Assembly: GCF_024763615.1 (NCBI RefSeq)
Contig: NC_077222.1
Coordinates: forward strand, 28,334,001-28,398,000
Length of the DNA stretch: 64,000 bases
Direction of reading: 5' to 3'
From: Phlebotomus papatasi
Taxonomy: Eukaryota; Arthropoda; Insecta; Diptera; Psychodidae
The notes under the pieces are model-generated. The model made no database searches. It was not told the origin of the DNA and was given only the letters and a program-made list of their open reading frames with translations. Position 1 is the stretch's first letter; each line of letters opens with the position of its first letter. Shown here one piece after another: positions 35,849 to 46,479 of the stretch. A program made the translations under genes and the position numbers.

Positions 35849-36065
35849 GGGTGACATTAGGTAATTTGGAACCATTTACAATTTGGGACATTTGAGATTT
35901 TTTTCACTGTTTTAGATATTTAAAAGGAAGAAATATGTTCCTTTTCTTCTTAAACGTATTTTTCTTCTATTTTGCGGTCTTTGTTTTCTCTTTGCTCATA
36001 TGAAACAGTGAGAAAAGCATAAGTGTTCCAAATTGTAAATGGTTCCAAATTACCTCTTTTTACCC
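35849..36065. mobile_element. Family H MITE
   Basis: GGGTGACATTAGGTAATTTG at the left; AATTACCTCTTTTTACCC at the right; TA flanks; 217 bp. Confidence 0.82.
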
Positions 36066-36219
36066 TATGGTTGACATTGTTGACGATTTAAGTGTCAAGA
36101 ATATCGAAAAAATGCCAGAAAAATCAGCGTTAAAGCGGCGAGTGTGTGAACTTACACTTTAGGCTTCCGGTAGGTTTTCGAATAGATTTGACTTGGTTTT
36201 GAAGTGGCTTTGTCTTTTC

Positions 36220-36505
36220 CAAGGCACTCAATGGGTCGAGTGGTAGAGCACTCGCTCTATGATGCAAGTGTTTCGGGTTTGAATCCCTTTAGATCACCAG
36301 GAATTTTTCTGGAGTTAAAGATGTTCCAATTAGCAGTTCCAATTAGTTCCAATTCCAGTAAGCTTCATTGCACTTGATTTCACGTGGCATTGGACTGACA
36401 ATCTTAACCCGTATAAGAAAAAATAATAATGGATGTTCCGAACTCCCCTTGCGGGAAGGCCTAAGTTTCTTTATGGAATGTTGCCACCATTATTATTAAT
36501 ATCAT
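36220..36505 (+). mobile_element. tRNA-derived SINE, copy 2, same family
   Basis: Same head (GGTAGAGCACTCGCTCTATG), same body (CTTGCGGGAAGGCCTAAG) and same ATT tail as the copy at 6092. The B box is decayed to GGTTTGAATCC. The flanks TTTGTCTTTTC (36209-36219) and TTTGTCTCTTC (36506-36516) are a target-site duplication with one difference. It is older or less constrained than copy 1. Confidence 0.88.
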
Positions 36506-36552
36506 TTTGTCTCTTCGAAAGGTTATTACTGAAAGGAGGCATTCTTTCCGTA

Positions 36553-36959
36553 CAGAAGTAGATCTTGAAAATTCGAAAATATATTTGAAGATCTAAAAAA
36601 GAGACATTCTTACTTCTTGATAGTTCCGCAAGGTGGTTGATGTACATCTTGCTCGAATTTCGAAGTGCTCAAGTGTCAAAATGTGTCGGTCTTCATCTTC
36701 ACATTGTTGTGAGGAAAAATACAGAACAGCGATGCTTACTGTTTTTGCCCCAGTATTTGATCACTCCATAATCACTGAGTAACTCTTTTGCCAGATTTTT
36801 AGTGTGATATTTGATAAATTTTCCCCACCTTGTTCGAAAATTTAATATAAAAATTCGAAATTGAATTTGAATTCTTCGAACTTCAACGGCTTTTTGTGCA
36901 AATAGAGTTCCATTTACCTTTTATCCAAGACACTATTGGAGAATCAAAATCTACTTCTG
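36553..36959. mobile_element. Mariner-like TA-flanked element (CAGAAGTAGAT ends)
   Basis: CAGAAGTAGATCTTG at the left; AAATCTACTTCTG at the right; TA at 36551-36552 and 36960-36961; 407 bp. The interior has several TTCGAA-rich inverted pieces and no coding frame. Confidence 0.75.
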
Positions 36960-38345
36960 TATGGGCTCTAAGTTCTTTTTTATTAAGTCAAATTGATCAA
37001 ATTTCACGTTAATGATTCTATTATTTGAAAAATAAAAAAGGAACTCAATGAACTTGGGCAGTTTACCCTTTAAGGAGAAGAAGAATAATAATTGGGGTTC
37101 AAAAGATTATTTTTCTGATTCTTTAGGGCAAAACCTAAACATGTCAAAATTTAATCTTACAAAATATTTGAGTTCTATTCTAATAAGCGAAATTTTTAAA
37201 TGTTTTCAAACTCTAGTAAATCATTAACTAATTGCGAAAGAACTAAAATATTTAGAGCAATTAAATATTGGATTAGAGGTGATTGAGACCAGTTTCAGGG
37301 GTTTCAGGTATGCATGGCTTTGTTTATTTTAAGGATAATCTAAAAATATCTAGGAATTGTGTTTTATACATTTGTGTATCTAACGTAAAATTCAAAAGAG
37401 TTCATGATCAATTTTAAAATGACACGAAAAATTCATGGAAGTAACTTAAATGGAATTTTCAATAAAATTTCAATTTTCAGTTTATGATCGTTTTATCACT
37501 CAATATCGTATAAATTTCTTTTTGAATTAAAATCCACTGTACCCACTGTAATTTCAGAAATAATAAAAAAATAATATTAATTTTATGAACATTTAAAATT
37601 AAGTATTTTGACTGGTTTACGTAGTTTAAAATTTAGATTGATTTTTTTTTGAAAAATATTCCATGGGGAAGTGTTTCAGATTTCATATTTTCACATATTT
37701 TTTGAAAAAATAGGTCAGATTCATTAATGGACTATGGGAAAAGTATGAAGTGTTCTAAGTCAGATTGTGTACGATGCTTGAAAGCCTTCTCCTATACACC
37801 CTCAAAATTCTGTCATTTGAAATTCATTCCTGGACTGCCCCTGAATTCTTTCCCTAAAATACAATGTTGGTTAATTTTATGAGAATTTATATTTATGAAA
37901 TTTTTTATACTACAATTGGATATTTATTAAAACTTACACATATCTTACATAACTATTTAACATCAGCAAGAAAAAACTCATAAAAAACCATCGATGATGT
38001 TTCTAACGTTATTAGGGTTAAAATAATAACGCATTCAGTAGACTAAAATTTAATTTCAAAGTTTTCTCACTCATAAGTTAATAAATGGAATGGAATCAAC
38101 TGTTTGAAATTAAACTTTTTAATAAAAAGGGCATTTAGGGAAATCTGAGTATAAAACCAACTAAAAGTTTGTAATTGCAAGCATTCTTTATTTCTGCTTG
38201 AAATTGGAACAGACACAGGGTTTTGTTAAAAAAAATGAAAGTAGGTTATAGAGTTAGGTTTTTACATTTAAAGTTTTATATTAAAACATATATTTCAGAA
38301 ACAAATTATATTTGTAAAGTTATGCATTTGCGATGACAACAAATG
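36960..38345. other. Spacer without recognised gene
   Basis: AT-rich sequence downstream of the minus-strand exon at 38378-38752; nothing coding recognised. Confidence 0.5.
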
Positions 38346-38351
38346 TTTATT
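38346..38351 (-). terminator. Polyadenylation signal AATAAA for the 38378-38752 block
   Basis: AATAAA on the minus strand, about 27 bases after the TGA stop. The spacing suits a short 3' untranslated region. Confidence 0.45.
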
Positions 38352-38377
38352 AAGCACTGCCTCATTCATTGTCTGTG

Positions 38378-38752
38378 TCAACTCCTCGGGCTGGACATGC
38401 TGCTATACACGTGCACAAAAGCGTCATTTAATTGTACAAATTTCGTACATAAATCTAACAATTCAACCAACACAAGTTGCTCCATTTGTTTCTTAGTTAG
38501 GAGAGACACTCTCAGACCATAGTCGCTAAGACCAATATACAAAATATAATTTGTTCGGTGCAGGCGAATGTCGACACCCTGGACCAGGAAGAAAAGATAA
38601 TACGCAACCATTCTCCACACAGGATTGTCCCCAGGGCCTTGTAAATCTAAATTCTGGTACAACCCAGCAATACTATGTAGAAGCAGCCCCAACACTGTGT
38701 AATATACACGTTCTCCATTATCCTTTTGTATTGCGGCACCGTCGTTGTTATG
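38378..38752 (-). CDS. Probable terminal exon of an unrecognised protein, possibly a pseudogene
   Basis: The frame ends at TGA (38380-38378), with AATAAA only about 27 bases further (38351-38346). Its sequence is protein-like: GERVYYTVLGLLLHSIAGLY, then VWRMVAYYLFFLVQGVDIRL, then SLLTKKQMEQLVLVELLDLC and TKFVQLNDAFVHVYSS. Hydrophobic stretches near residues 20-35 and 50-65 of the open frame could be buried helices or membrane segments. Upstream the frame closes at a TAA (38755-38753) with no clean acceptor. The neighbouring frame is protein-like as far as 38850 (SIWTCLYVGEEVKQ, NITTTVPQYKRIMENVY), with a TGA further upstream. Either there is an unseen splice, or a frameshift has broken the gene. 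No family is recognised. Confidence 0.5.
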   Translation of the reverse strand, partial: HNNDGAAIQKDNGERVYYTVLGLLLHSIAGLYQNLDLQGPGDNPVWRMVAYYLFFLVQGVDIRLHRTNYILYIGLSDYGLRVSLLTKKQMEQLVLVELLDLCTKFVQLNDAFVHVYSSMSSPRS

Positions 38753-38890
38753 TTAAAGGAAGAGATCTGTTTCACCTCTTCACCCACATACAAGCATGTC
38801 CATATAGAAATGTACCCATGAACTCAATTCATATCCTTTTCACTGTCCATTGCCCATCTCCATATTACATGCATGATAATCAACACGGAT
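38753..38890 (-). pseudogene. Frame-shifted upstream continuation of the 38378-38752 coding block
   Basis: In the next frame the minus strand reads WAMDSEKDMN, a TGA, then VHGYISIWTCLYVGEEVKQI and SSFNITTTVPQYKRIMENVY, running into the GERVYYTVLG segment of the neighbouring entry. The two frames overlap at the shared NVY/RVY codons. That is what a single-base indel would leave behind, or an assembly error. It could also be chance. Confidence 0.25.
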
Positions 38891-39096
38891 AAAAGAATTT
38901 AGGTACTTTTGACCAACTTTAGTAGAACTTCAGAAATAATTGGGAGAAATTTATTTTATTCATAAGCAATACCACTTAATTGTTTGGACTTCAAAGAGAG
39001 AGCAAGACATTGATGATTCCATTCCATACTATTCTATCATAGAATGATGAAAAAATAGGAGTCTTGAATTTTGAGAAATTTATCCGCTGCCATAGG

Positions 39097-39508
39097 GTAA
39101 GGGCCCATAATTTTGGACAGTTTGCTTATAGGCATCGATGTTTCAAGTTTGAAGTGCGATATTTTCAATACTAATTGACTTTTTTGTTACTCTTTTTTCA
39201 GAAGGGTTGTTTAGGAACTTGGCAAGGGTTTATTGTCTTTATTTTTACTAAAATTCGTTTTAATACGTTTAAAAAAGAATTGATATGTAGAGGTGAATTT
39301 GACTCTTATTTTGGACAACTTGGTTATTAATTTGGACAACTTGGCTGTAAATATGGACAGCTAATCCGCCTCAACAGGATGCCTATTGTTCTTCATTTCA
39401 TGAACCAATCTTACCAAGTCCTCTTCCTGTTCATGTAAGGGAACCGTAAAATGTCACAAGAAGACCGGAAACTTTCGGAGACTTCGATACTCCAAGTACG
39501 TGCGGATT
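39097..39508 (-). mobile_element. Family G-related pogo/Tigger-like transposon fragment running into the gap
   Basis: The left end GGGTAAGGGCCCATAA with TTTTGGACAG resembles the family G terminus (GGGTAAGTGTGCC). On the minus strand the 30-codon frame ending at 39361 reads TVPLHEQEEDLVRLVHEMKN, NRHPVEAD. This resembles the helix-turn-helix region of pogo/Tigger-type transposases, which typically has an EEE-LV-hydrophobic-EM pattern; that comparison is from memory. The rest is lost in the gap. Confidence 0.4.
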
Positions 39509-40008
39509 NNNNNNNNNNNNNNNNNNNNNNNNNNNNNNNNNNNNNNNNNNNNNNNNNNNNNNNNNNNNNNNNNNNNNNNNNNNNNNNNNNNNNNNNNNNN
39601 NNNNNNNNNNNNNNNNNNNNNNNNNNNNNNNNNNNNNNNNNNNNNNNNNNNNNNNNNNNNNNNNNNNNNNNNNNNNNNNNNNNNNNNNNNNNNNNNNNNN
39701 NNNNNNNNNNNNNNNNNNNNNNNNNNNNNNNNNNNNNNNNNNNNNNNNNNNNNNNNNNNNNNNNNNNNNNNNNNNNNNNNNNNNNNNNNNNNNNNNNNNN
39801 NNNNNNNNNNNNNNNNNNNNNNNNNNNNNNNNNNNNNNNNNNNNNNNNNNNNNNNNNNNNNNNNNNNNNNNNNNNNNNNNNNNNNNNNNNNNNNNNNNNN
39901 NNNNNNNNNNNNNNNNNNNNNNNNNNNNNNNNNNNNNNNNNNNNNNNNNNNNNNNNNNNNNNNNNNNNNNNNNNNNNNNNNNNNNNNNNNNNNNNNNNNN
40001 NNNNNNNN
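39509..40008. other. Assembly gap of 500 N
   Basis: Exactly 500 N, the usual placeholder for a gap of unknown size. The left flank is a transposon fragment (39097 onwards), so an unassembled transposon is a likely content. Confidence 0.98.
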
Positions 40009-40088
40009 ACACGTACCATCAGAGAATATGAATATGTATTTTATATTTTCCGATAAAATAAAAAAAATAGATAATTCAAATACTTAGC

Positions 40089-40094
40089 TTTAAT
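40089..40094 (-). terminator. ATTAAA polyadenylation-type signal for the 40120-40326 exon
   Basis: ATTAAA on the minus strand, about 25 bases after the TAA stop. It is the common variant signal, but such hexamers are frequent by chance in AT-rich DNA. Confidence 0.35.
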
Positions 40095-40119
40095 TTCTAA
40101 AGGGAACAATCAAAATAAT

Positions 40120-40326
40120 TTAATACACCAGAAAATTGTTTGGAATTTTCAACTTCATGTACAACATTTGCACACTGTCGAGAAGTTGATCTTTGGTAAT
40201 TTGTTGATCCACATTAGCCCGTGAAAGGACACCAGCTTCCAGCGATTCCTCGTGTTCTCTTGAAAGAACTGAAGAAGCGCCGATTTGTGAGACCACAAAG
40301 AAATTTTTAGGAGAACATACACAAAA
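40120..40326 (-). CDS. Probable C-terminal exon of an unrecognised protein
   Basis: In the minus-strand frame ending at TAA (40122-40120), 68 residues read like real protein: PKNFFVVSQIGASSVLSREH, EESLEAGVLSRANVDQQITK, DQLLDSVQMLYMKLKIPNNF, LVY. Charged and hydrophobic residues alternate as in amphipathic helices. The frame opens after a TAG that can serve as acceptor (TTGGCTAG, weak pyrimidine tract). An ATTAAA polyadenylation-type signal lies about 25 bases after the stop (40094-40089). A competing frame in the same exon (FVYVLLKISLWSHKS and on) is open too but looks less natural. No upstream exon was assigned with confidence; the three-exon gene at 41455-40996 is the nearest candidate. The family is not recognised. 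Confidence 0.5.
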   Translation of the reverse strand, partial: FCVCSPKNFFVVSQIGASSVLSREHEESLEAGVLSRANVDQQITKDQLLDSVQMLYMKLKIPNNFLVY

Positions 40327-40905
40327 CTAGCCAACATTATTTAAAGATTAGATTTAGATCCGCAATTTTGACGTCAATTTCTCACAATGTGTAGAGGGCG
40401 TAAGTCATTTTAATCGATCATTGTCATATCTGTATTTTCGCTTTTATATTATTTTAGATTTTTAGGCTTCAATAAATCTATCAACAAACCATCTTTATTA
40501 AATTCGAAAATAATTAAGCCAAAAATTAAAAAAAAATGCTGGTACGACAATGATTGATGCATACAACGGAGTGAGTTATTTTACCGAAAAGTACTAAGAC
40601 TTTAGTTGTTTCAACTTTATTTTTTTAATTTCTCATGTACCTGGGATTTATGTAACGGATTCCGAGAGACATCTCATGGTGCCAATTTTGCAGCAAAACA
40701 ATTAATTGTACACAAGTGAAAGAGGAACGGTGGGGAAAGTTAATTGAGTCATTTAAAAATACCCAACTCACGAATAATAAAACAACAAAACACTCCACGT
40801 GCTACAAAATATTTACTTTGGTGAATCTGGCACCATGTAAATGGAGTGCTCAATTATTTGATTTTCAACCTAGAGAAAATGGACATTCGAATTTCCCGCC
40901 CATAT

Positions 40906-40911
40906 TTTATT
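40906..40911 (-). terminator. AATAAA behind the three-exon minus-strand gene
   Basis: AATAAA on the minus strand, about 85 bases after the stop at 40996. Confidence 0.35.
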
Positions 40912-40995
40912 TGCATTTTTGGGGTGGTGGGGTAGTTTGTGGCAGTAGTTGGAATGCAGATTATTTCCTTGTATGGTGAAAATGATTTCATCTAG

Positions 40996-41455
40996 TCATG
41001 CTAAAATAGAGTCCATCAATTCCCCATTTTGAACCGTGATAGCACTGTTGGTCTTGCAGACATCACAAACACTGATCACATCGTCGAGAATCCATCCATG
41101 ATGTACCTATATTTATTCGGGCATTAATTCAAATTAATGGGAAATACGTTGGACAGCCCCTAGCTCTCCTCATCACACCTTTTCTGGTAAATACTCACGT
41201 ACAAGTGGCGACCACTGCAAATTTCACTCCCCAAAACGACCCGTCCAACTGATGGTGTAACGGATACAAACGCAAACCACATATTTTCTCCAGTTGGGGA
41301 AGCCGGAATGGAATAAACAGGCATGAATTCATATACACCACTTTTGGCTGAAGATAGAAATGAGAAAATGCCATTTCAATTCCCTAGTCAATCTCTTCTA
41401 TTTTACCTTCATTTGTGCAGGTGCTAACGAACGATCGGAACACCCATTCAGGCAT
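40996..41455 (-). CDS. Unrecognised small three-exon gene (41455-41407, 41347-41199, 41106-40996)
   Basis: On the minus strand an ATG at 41455, just behind an in-frame TGA, opens a 49-bp exon (MPEWVFRSFVSTCTNE) with donor AAG/GTAAAA. Exon 2 has a textbook acceptor (TTTCTATCTTCAG) and donor (TAC/GTGAGT). It reads KSGVYEFMPVYSIPASPTGE, NMWFAFVSVTPSVGRVVL and GSEICSGRHLY. Exon 3 begins after AAATATAG and reads VHHGWILDDVISVCDVCKTN, SAITVQNGELMDSILA, then TGA. Phases agree exactly, giving 102 residues, with a C-x-x-C at residues 80-83 and no evident signal peptide or membrane segment. An AATAAA lies about 85 bases behind the stop (40911-40906). I do not recognise the family. The start could be a downstream exon of a longer gene, and exon 3 could have an alternative donor leading to the exon at 40326. 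Confidence 0.6.
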
Positions 41456-42277
41456 ACCGTGTCAAACCTATTCAATAAACTACCCATAAGGATCAATTCC
41501 AATAGTTGGACTGAAAAGTTAATTGTTTGTAATGCGCTCAATAAAATATAGCGTAACACTTTTGGGAATAATAAGGATAGTCTATGTTTGCCAAAAATTA
41601 AAATCATGCACTAACCGTATTTACGTTGCTCATACCAAAATTTAGATTTCGAATTTAAATAAAATGGAAAAAGTAAAAATCTTCTCTGAAAAAAATCGAT
41701 AATTAACAAAAAAGGTTCGTAAAAAGGATGTTATTTAATTGAATATGGACAAGTTTTATCTAATTGAAAAACAAGATCCTTTTGACAAAATATTAACAAG
41801 ATTTATAAACGCTTAAAAAATCTTTTTTCAGAGTATGGCATAATAATTTGAAAAGATTTGCGACGAGTATTGATTAATATTTAGACAAAAGGCTCCATAT
41901 AAACGAGGATATTTCTATGAACAACACCAGTGAGACTCAAAAATTCTCCTGAGTGGGCGGTTTGTTTCTGAGAGAAAGTCCACCAGCTTTCCAACCTTTC
42001 CAGAATATCCCAACTACGATAGAAGATCAATCAGATTTTGTATTCCATATCGAAACTTTACGAATTGTTAGAATGAATATTCCATGATCAGAAATTTAAA
42101 ATTTAAATTAACTGTATAGTAATAATTGTAGTTCAATATGTTGGATGATTAAGATTAAGAAGAAAGAACAGTCCTGTTCCTCTTCAATATATTTCATACA
42201 ATCGCGCATAATTTTGTGTTAACATTTAATCACTATAGTAAAAACTAATTGAAGTTTCTTTAATTGAATTGCAAATA
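41456..42277. other. Upstream region of the three-exon minus-strand gene
   Basis: AT-rich; it should hold the promoter or further upstream exons of the gene at 41455-40996, but no core promoter motif is convincing. Confidence 0.35.
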
Positions 42278-42490
42278 GGGGAAAGTGGGGCACCTTTGAA
42301 TTGGAGCACCTTTGAAATTGGAACTTTTCTTCTATTTATAAATGGAATTGAGCCTTATAAATATGTAATTTACCTTCACAATTACTTTATTGAGCTAAAT
42401 TATATCATAATAAGGTCCAGTTTCATTTAAAAGTAGGGAAAAAAGCCCAATTTCAAAACTGCTCCAATTCAAAGGTGCCCCATTTCCCAC
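42278..42490. mobile_element. Family E MITE, intact
   Basis: GGGGAAAGTGGGGCACCTTT at the left; TTCAAAGGTGCCCCATTTCC at the right; TA flanks; 213 bp. Confidence 0.88.
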
Positions 42491-42590
42491 TAGACAGTAA
42501 AGCATCTGAATTTAAAATAAAACGATTATTGTTATAATACTTGACCATAAAACGAATTACTGCTACTATCGTGCAAAAATGAAAGTAATA

Positions 42591-42803
42591 GGGGAATCTG
42601 AGGCACCACCGAACACGGGGTAGTATTTACCATACACTGCGATTTTAATCGGATGTTTTACTTCAGAGGACAAGACTTATAGAAATTTATAGGCATTATA
42701 GGGATGCTTATCCACGAAGAAATGGTCTAGATAGTCCAAGTAGTTTACAAATAAAAATCAGTGTTTGGTGCTACCCCGTGTTTGGAGGTGTACCAATATC
42801 CCA
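42591..42803. mobile_element. Family D foldback MITE, copy 1
   Basis: GGGGAATCTGAGGCACCACC with AACACGGGGTAG at the left; CTACCCCGTGTTTGGAGGTG at the right. The long inverted arms leave only a short loop. TA flanks. Confidence 0.85.
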
Positions 42804-43619
42804 TATATCGTAGTAAAATTCGCAACAATAAATCTTTAGCAAGATTGTTTCATTTTAAAACAATTATCCACGTGTTTTTCTGTTTAAGTTTAAATGTTAC
42901 AAAGACTATCGTTTTATTGTTGTGAATTCAAGTAGAAAATTTCAACTTGTTTTTCGTATCTATATTTATTTTGATGACAAAATCGATGTAAAATTCTACT
43001 TTTGGTAAGAGAAAGATTTTTTGCTACGATTATTGTTGTTTCTGACAGATTTTCGAATATATTTCGAATGAAATCATACAATCGTATTATTTACAGGCAA
43101 CCACATTATAAACGATATTCATTGTAATTTATTTTTAGAATATTATTTATACATAATTTTTTTTAGAATCCGGGGCAAGCTTCATTAGTGGCTTTCGAAT
43201 TTCGAATCACAGTACCTTCACTTAAATAAACGAATGTTAAATGTCTTGGAAAATCTCTTCTTGATTGTTTGATTCTGGAATTAATATCTCTTAATCTTTT
43301 GGAAATGCCATATGATAAATTTCGTTCGAATTTCAGAAGACCTTTTTTGAAAATGTAAATCTGTAACTGACATTGCTATATGGCAATGTTTGAAGTCACT
43401 AAAGATTTATAGGAATCATGATTGCATTTCATTTTATTAAGGGGTTTTCGTCATTATTGGCGATTCCCCTTCATATAATAATGAATTTTAAAAAATTAAA
43501 AAGTCAATGAATTGCATTTTCGAACTCATGTAGTATGGCGAGTATGTCAAAAAGATCGATTGGCATTATCAGATTTCGGATTTACGTGTGACAATGCAAC
43601 AAAAAAATCAGAATTCCTA

Positions 43620-43836
43620 GGGAGGGTAAGATGGTGCAATGTTAAATTATGTTTAATTGGAAACTTTAAGATTTCTTAACAGTTTTAGACGGAAACAAGG
43701 AAAAACAACAAAGAAGTACTTTCGAGTGAGAAGTCTTGTACTGATTTGTGGTTTCCGTTTCTCTTTGGCCATGTGAAATAGTGAAAAATATCAAAATTCC
43801 AAAATAGACATGATTCTGAATTACCCCATCTTACCC
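43620..43836 (+). mobile_element. Family H MITE
   Basis: GGAGGGTAAGATGGTGCAAT at the left; GAATTACCCCATCTTACCC at the right; followed by TA. It provides the empty site AACAACAAAGAAGTACTT for the nested copy at 19217. Confidence 0.82.
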
Positions 43837-44221
43837 TAAGTATGTTTTGGTTAAAATAGAACTCCTTCTCTTTTATTTCGAAACGTTTCGAAGTTGTTGT
43901 AAGGGACATGTAATTAAAAACAATAGGAATCACTAGGTTTATGAAGGTCAAGTAAAAGGAAAAGGAAATAGAACTCATCTTCTGCCCTAAAGTTTACTCA
44001 CCACAGGGATTTATACTAATTCTTATCAATTCTCAATTGGTTGAAAACACTTCCTTAAATAAAAAGGGGCTGTGTGTAGTAAAATGAGAAAATCTACACT
44101 GACTTTATATTCTTCAAACAAAAAATCTGTTCATTCGAAGATGAGATTTCGAAAAATTCAAACCTTTCTCATTTTAGCTTTCGTGGAGGGGTATTTCATA
44201 CGCGGGAGAGGAGGCAAGATA

Positions 44222-44589
44222 GGGGATACCGGGGCAGAATTAGCCAGTAAATGAAATTGTTCATTGCGTATAATTTGTATTAAAATGTTTACATCGTGCT
44301 GACAAATACTTCAACAAATAGGAAGGGAAGTGTAATTTTGGAATAAATAGTAGCCGTACTCACTATGGCGTTGTTATCTCGTAATCTCCGTAATCTGTTA
44401 TCTTGTTATAATTTTTCATTTATAAAATACATTACGAGAACATAACGAGATAACGAGATAACGATATTACAAGATAACAGCGCCATAGTGAGTACGGCTA
44501 GTGTTTTTTTTTTAATATTCCTTATAAGACAAACCTATAACATCCCACTGTCTAATACCATGTGTGGCTAATTCTGCCCCAGTCTCCTT
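44222..44589 (+). mobile_element. Family A MITE with a 148-bp nested foldback
   Basis: GGGGATACCGGGGCAGAATT to ATTCTGCCCCAGTCTCCTT between TA. It is collinear with 3425-3638 except for the insertion at 44352-44499. Confidence 0.85.
44352..44499. mobile_element. 148-bp palindromic MITE nested in family A
   Basis: AGCCGTACTCACTATGGCG and CGCCATAGTGAGTACGGCT are perfect inverted ends, with AGT on both sides as a likely 3-bp duplication. The interior repeats CGAGATAACGAGATAACGA and its complement. Confidence 0.8.
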
Positions 44590-44753
44590 TACCTTAATAA
44601 AGCTCTGTGAGGTATTTTTATTTCGAAAGTGCAATTTTCAATTGAAATAGGTGAATATAGGGTAGTTTCACGCATGCATTAATTTTGAAAATCAAGATTT
44701 TAGGACGAAAAATAATTATTAAGGAATAATGCTGTATATTTATTTTCAGAGTA

Positions 44754-44958
44754 GGAGAAAGTACTCTCCCTTCGAACGTTCATGCCTTCGAATAATGTGA
44801 ATTTTCTTTTAGTTTTCCTAAGACACTTACGCATTTCTATTAAATATTAGTTAGCTTATCATCAATAAGCTGATAATTTAGTGTATATCTCTCACCAAAA
44901 ACAAAAGAAATTCACGTTATTCGAAGGCATGAACGTTCGAAGGGAGAGCACTTTCCCC
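44754..44958. mobile_element. Family F foldback MITE
   Basis: Arms share TCCCTTCGAACGTTCATGCC, then TTCGAATAA, and its complement; TA flanks; 205 bp. Confidence 0.9.
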
Positions 44959-46479
44959 TAAATACTCATGAAAAACAAATGGATCACAGTTAGGTTGAAT
45001 ATGGTTCATATTCTTTCAGAAAATGGATCCTTAAAAGTGTTCAATTGCTTGATTTTGCTTCGACCTCCCCTAAAGTCGTTTAAATCCTGGTCAAGAGGTT
45101 ATTTTTCAGAGCACAACTATTTTATTTTTCAACCAAATACCACATTGCAGATTAGATATCTCCGTTTCTATATGATATAAGACAAGGAAGCAAAAACCAG
45201 AAAAATTTAATTAGAAGAACACTGTGACGTGATTGAGCGAAATCAAAACCACATTCTTAATCAGGGGACTTGACTTTTCCAAACGTACTGCATGGGTTCT
45301 TTGCGCAGAGAGTCAGGTTGCATATAGTGAATTGTTAAAGTTAAATATATGTGAAAAGCAATAATTAAATGAGAATTAATCAGCTTTTGAAAAGTTATCT
45401 ATAAGTATTTTATATTCAGCTACCCTATAAGGTCAATCGGTAAATTTTGTCAGATACCAAATGAGATCTCTATTGGCTTTTCAATTTGCCGAAATTCAGG
45501 AAGATTTTTATGTGACGTTCAAATATGAGAATGTGGTCTCAGTGCAGAAGATATATATCCTGCTAAATAATACCCTGAGAAAGGCATGGGACGAAGGACT
45601 GGTGTGAAGAAAAGCGAGTTGGAAGACCATAAAAGCTGAATTTATGTGGTACCTCGGTCGAGGGCCTATTAACGATCCCACACATGCTGATATTGGCTGG
45701 AATAAAATATACTTTTTTTCTTCAATTGCCCAGCATATAAATCTCTTAACAGGAATTGTATAGCTATCTATACAATCGACTATATAAAAAAATAAGATAT
45801 AAATATATGAATTCTCCTAGGGACTTGACGACACACATATAAAATGTATTATATAGTATAAATATTTGGCATATAACTATTTACAAATCAAAATACAGTT
45901 TTCATATCATTTTATATGTTCATTTTTGACGATGAAAAAGTTACTTTTTCACACATAAATGTTGAAAGAGCGTCGTCTCGTGATTTCCTTATAACATTCA
46001 CTCTCTGGCACTATGGAAATTCCTTTCCATATTCCCTCACTCATACTTCTTAGATATACCAGCAATGGGAATCTATCGCGTGCTCCTCACAAAGTTCGGT
46101 TACACCCTAAAGTACCAACAACAATTTTCCTCCATGCACGATTCCACTTTATCCAAAAGCTCAGTTTGGTGGGTGTGTGGGAAAACTTCATGAAAATAAT
46201 ATAAAGGATGCAGCTGTGGTGATGATACAATTTTATAGCTTTAGGTAGAAGCTCAACTTTAACCCATAAGTATGTGATGATGAAAATAACTTTATATAGA
46301 AAATTTGTCAGACTGTAAATTCAGACCATAGATGAACATTATTGCAGGATCATGAAATATGCGGATGTAGTTTGTGGAAAATAAAAATAATTACAGAATT
46401 TAGAAACATGCATTAGAATATTTACGATGCTCACTTAAAATTTTAGATGCTATTTTTGTCACATTTTCCAAAATACTTA
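44959..46479. other. Spacer without recognised gene
   Basis: AT-rich; the plus frame at 46013-46204 has no motif. Confidence 0.45.

Noticed and set aside
38551..38892. Plus-strand frame of 113 codons
   Set aside because: It lies antisense to the better supported minus-strand coding block and has no domain pattern.
39411..40087. Long open frames of about 200 codons
   Set aside because: They are almost entirely N from the gap and carry no information.
41360..41607. Overlapping frames on both strands around 41400
   Set aside because: They run across the splice sites and the first exon of the minus-strand gene in other frames.
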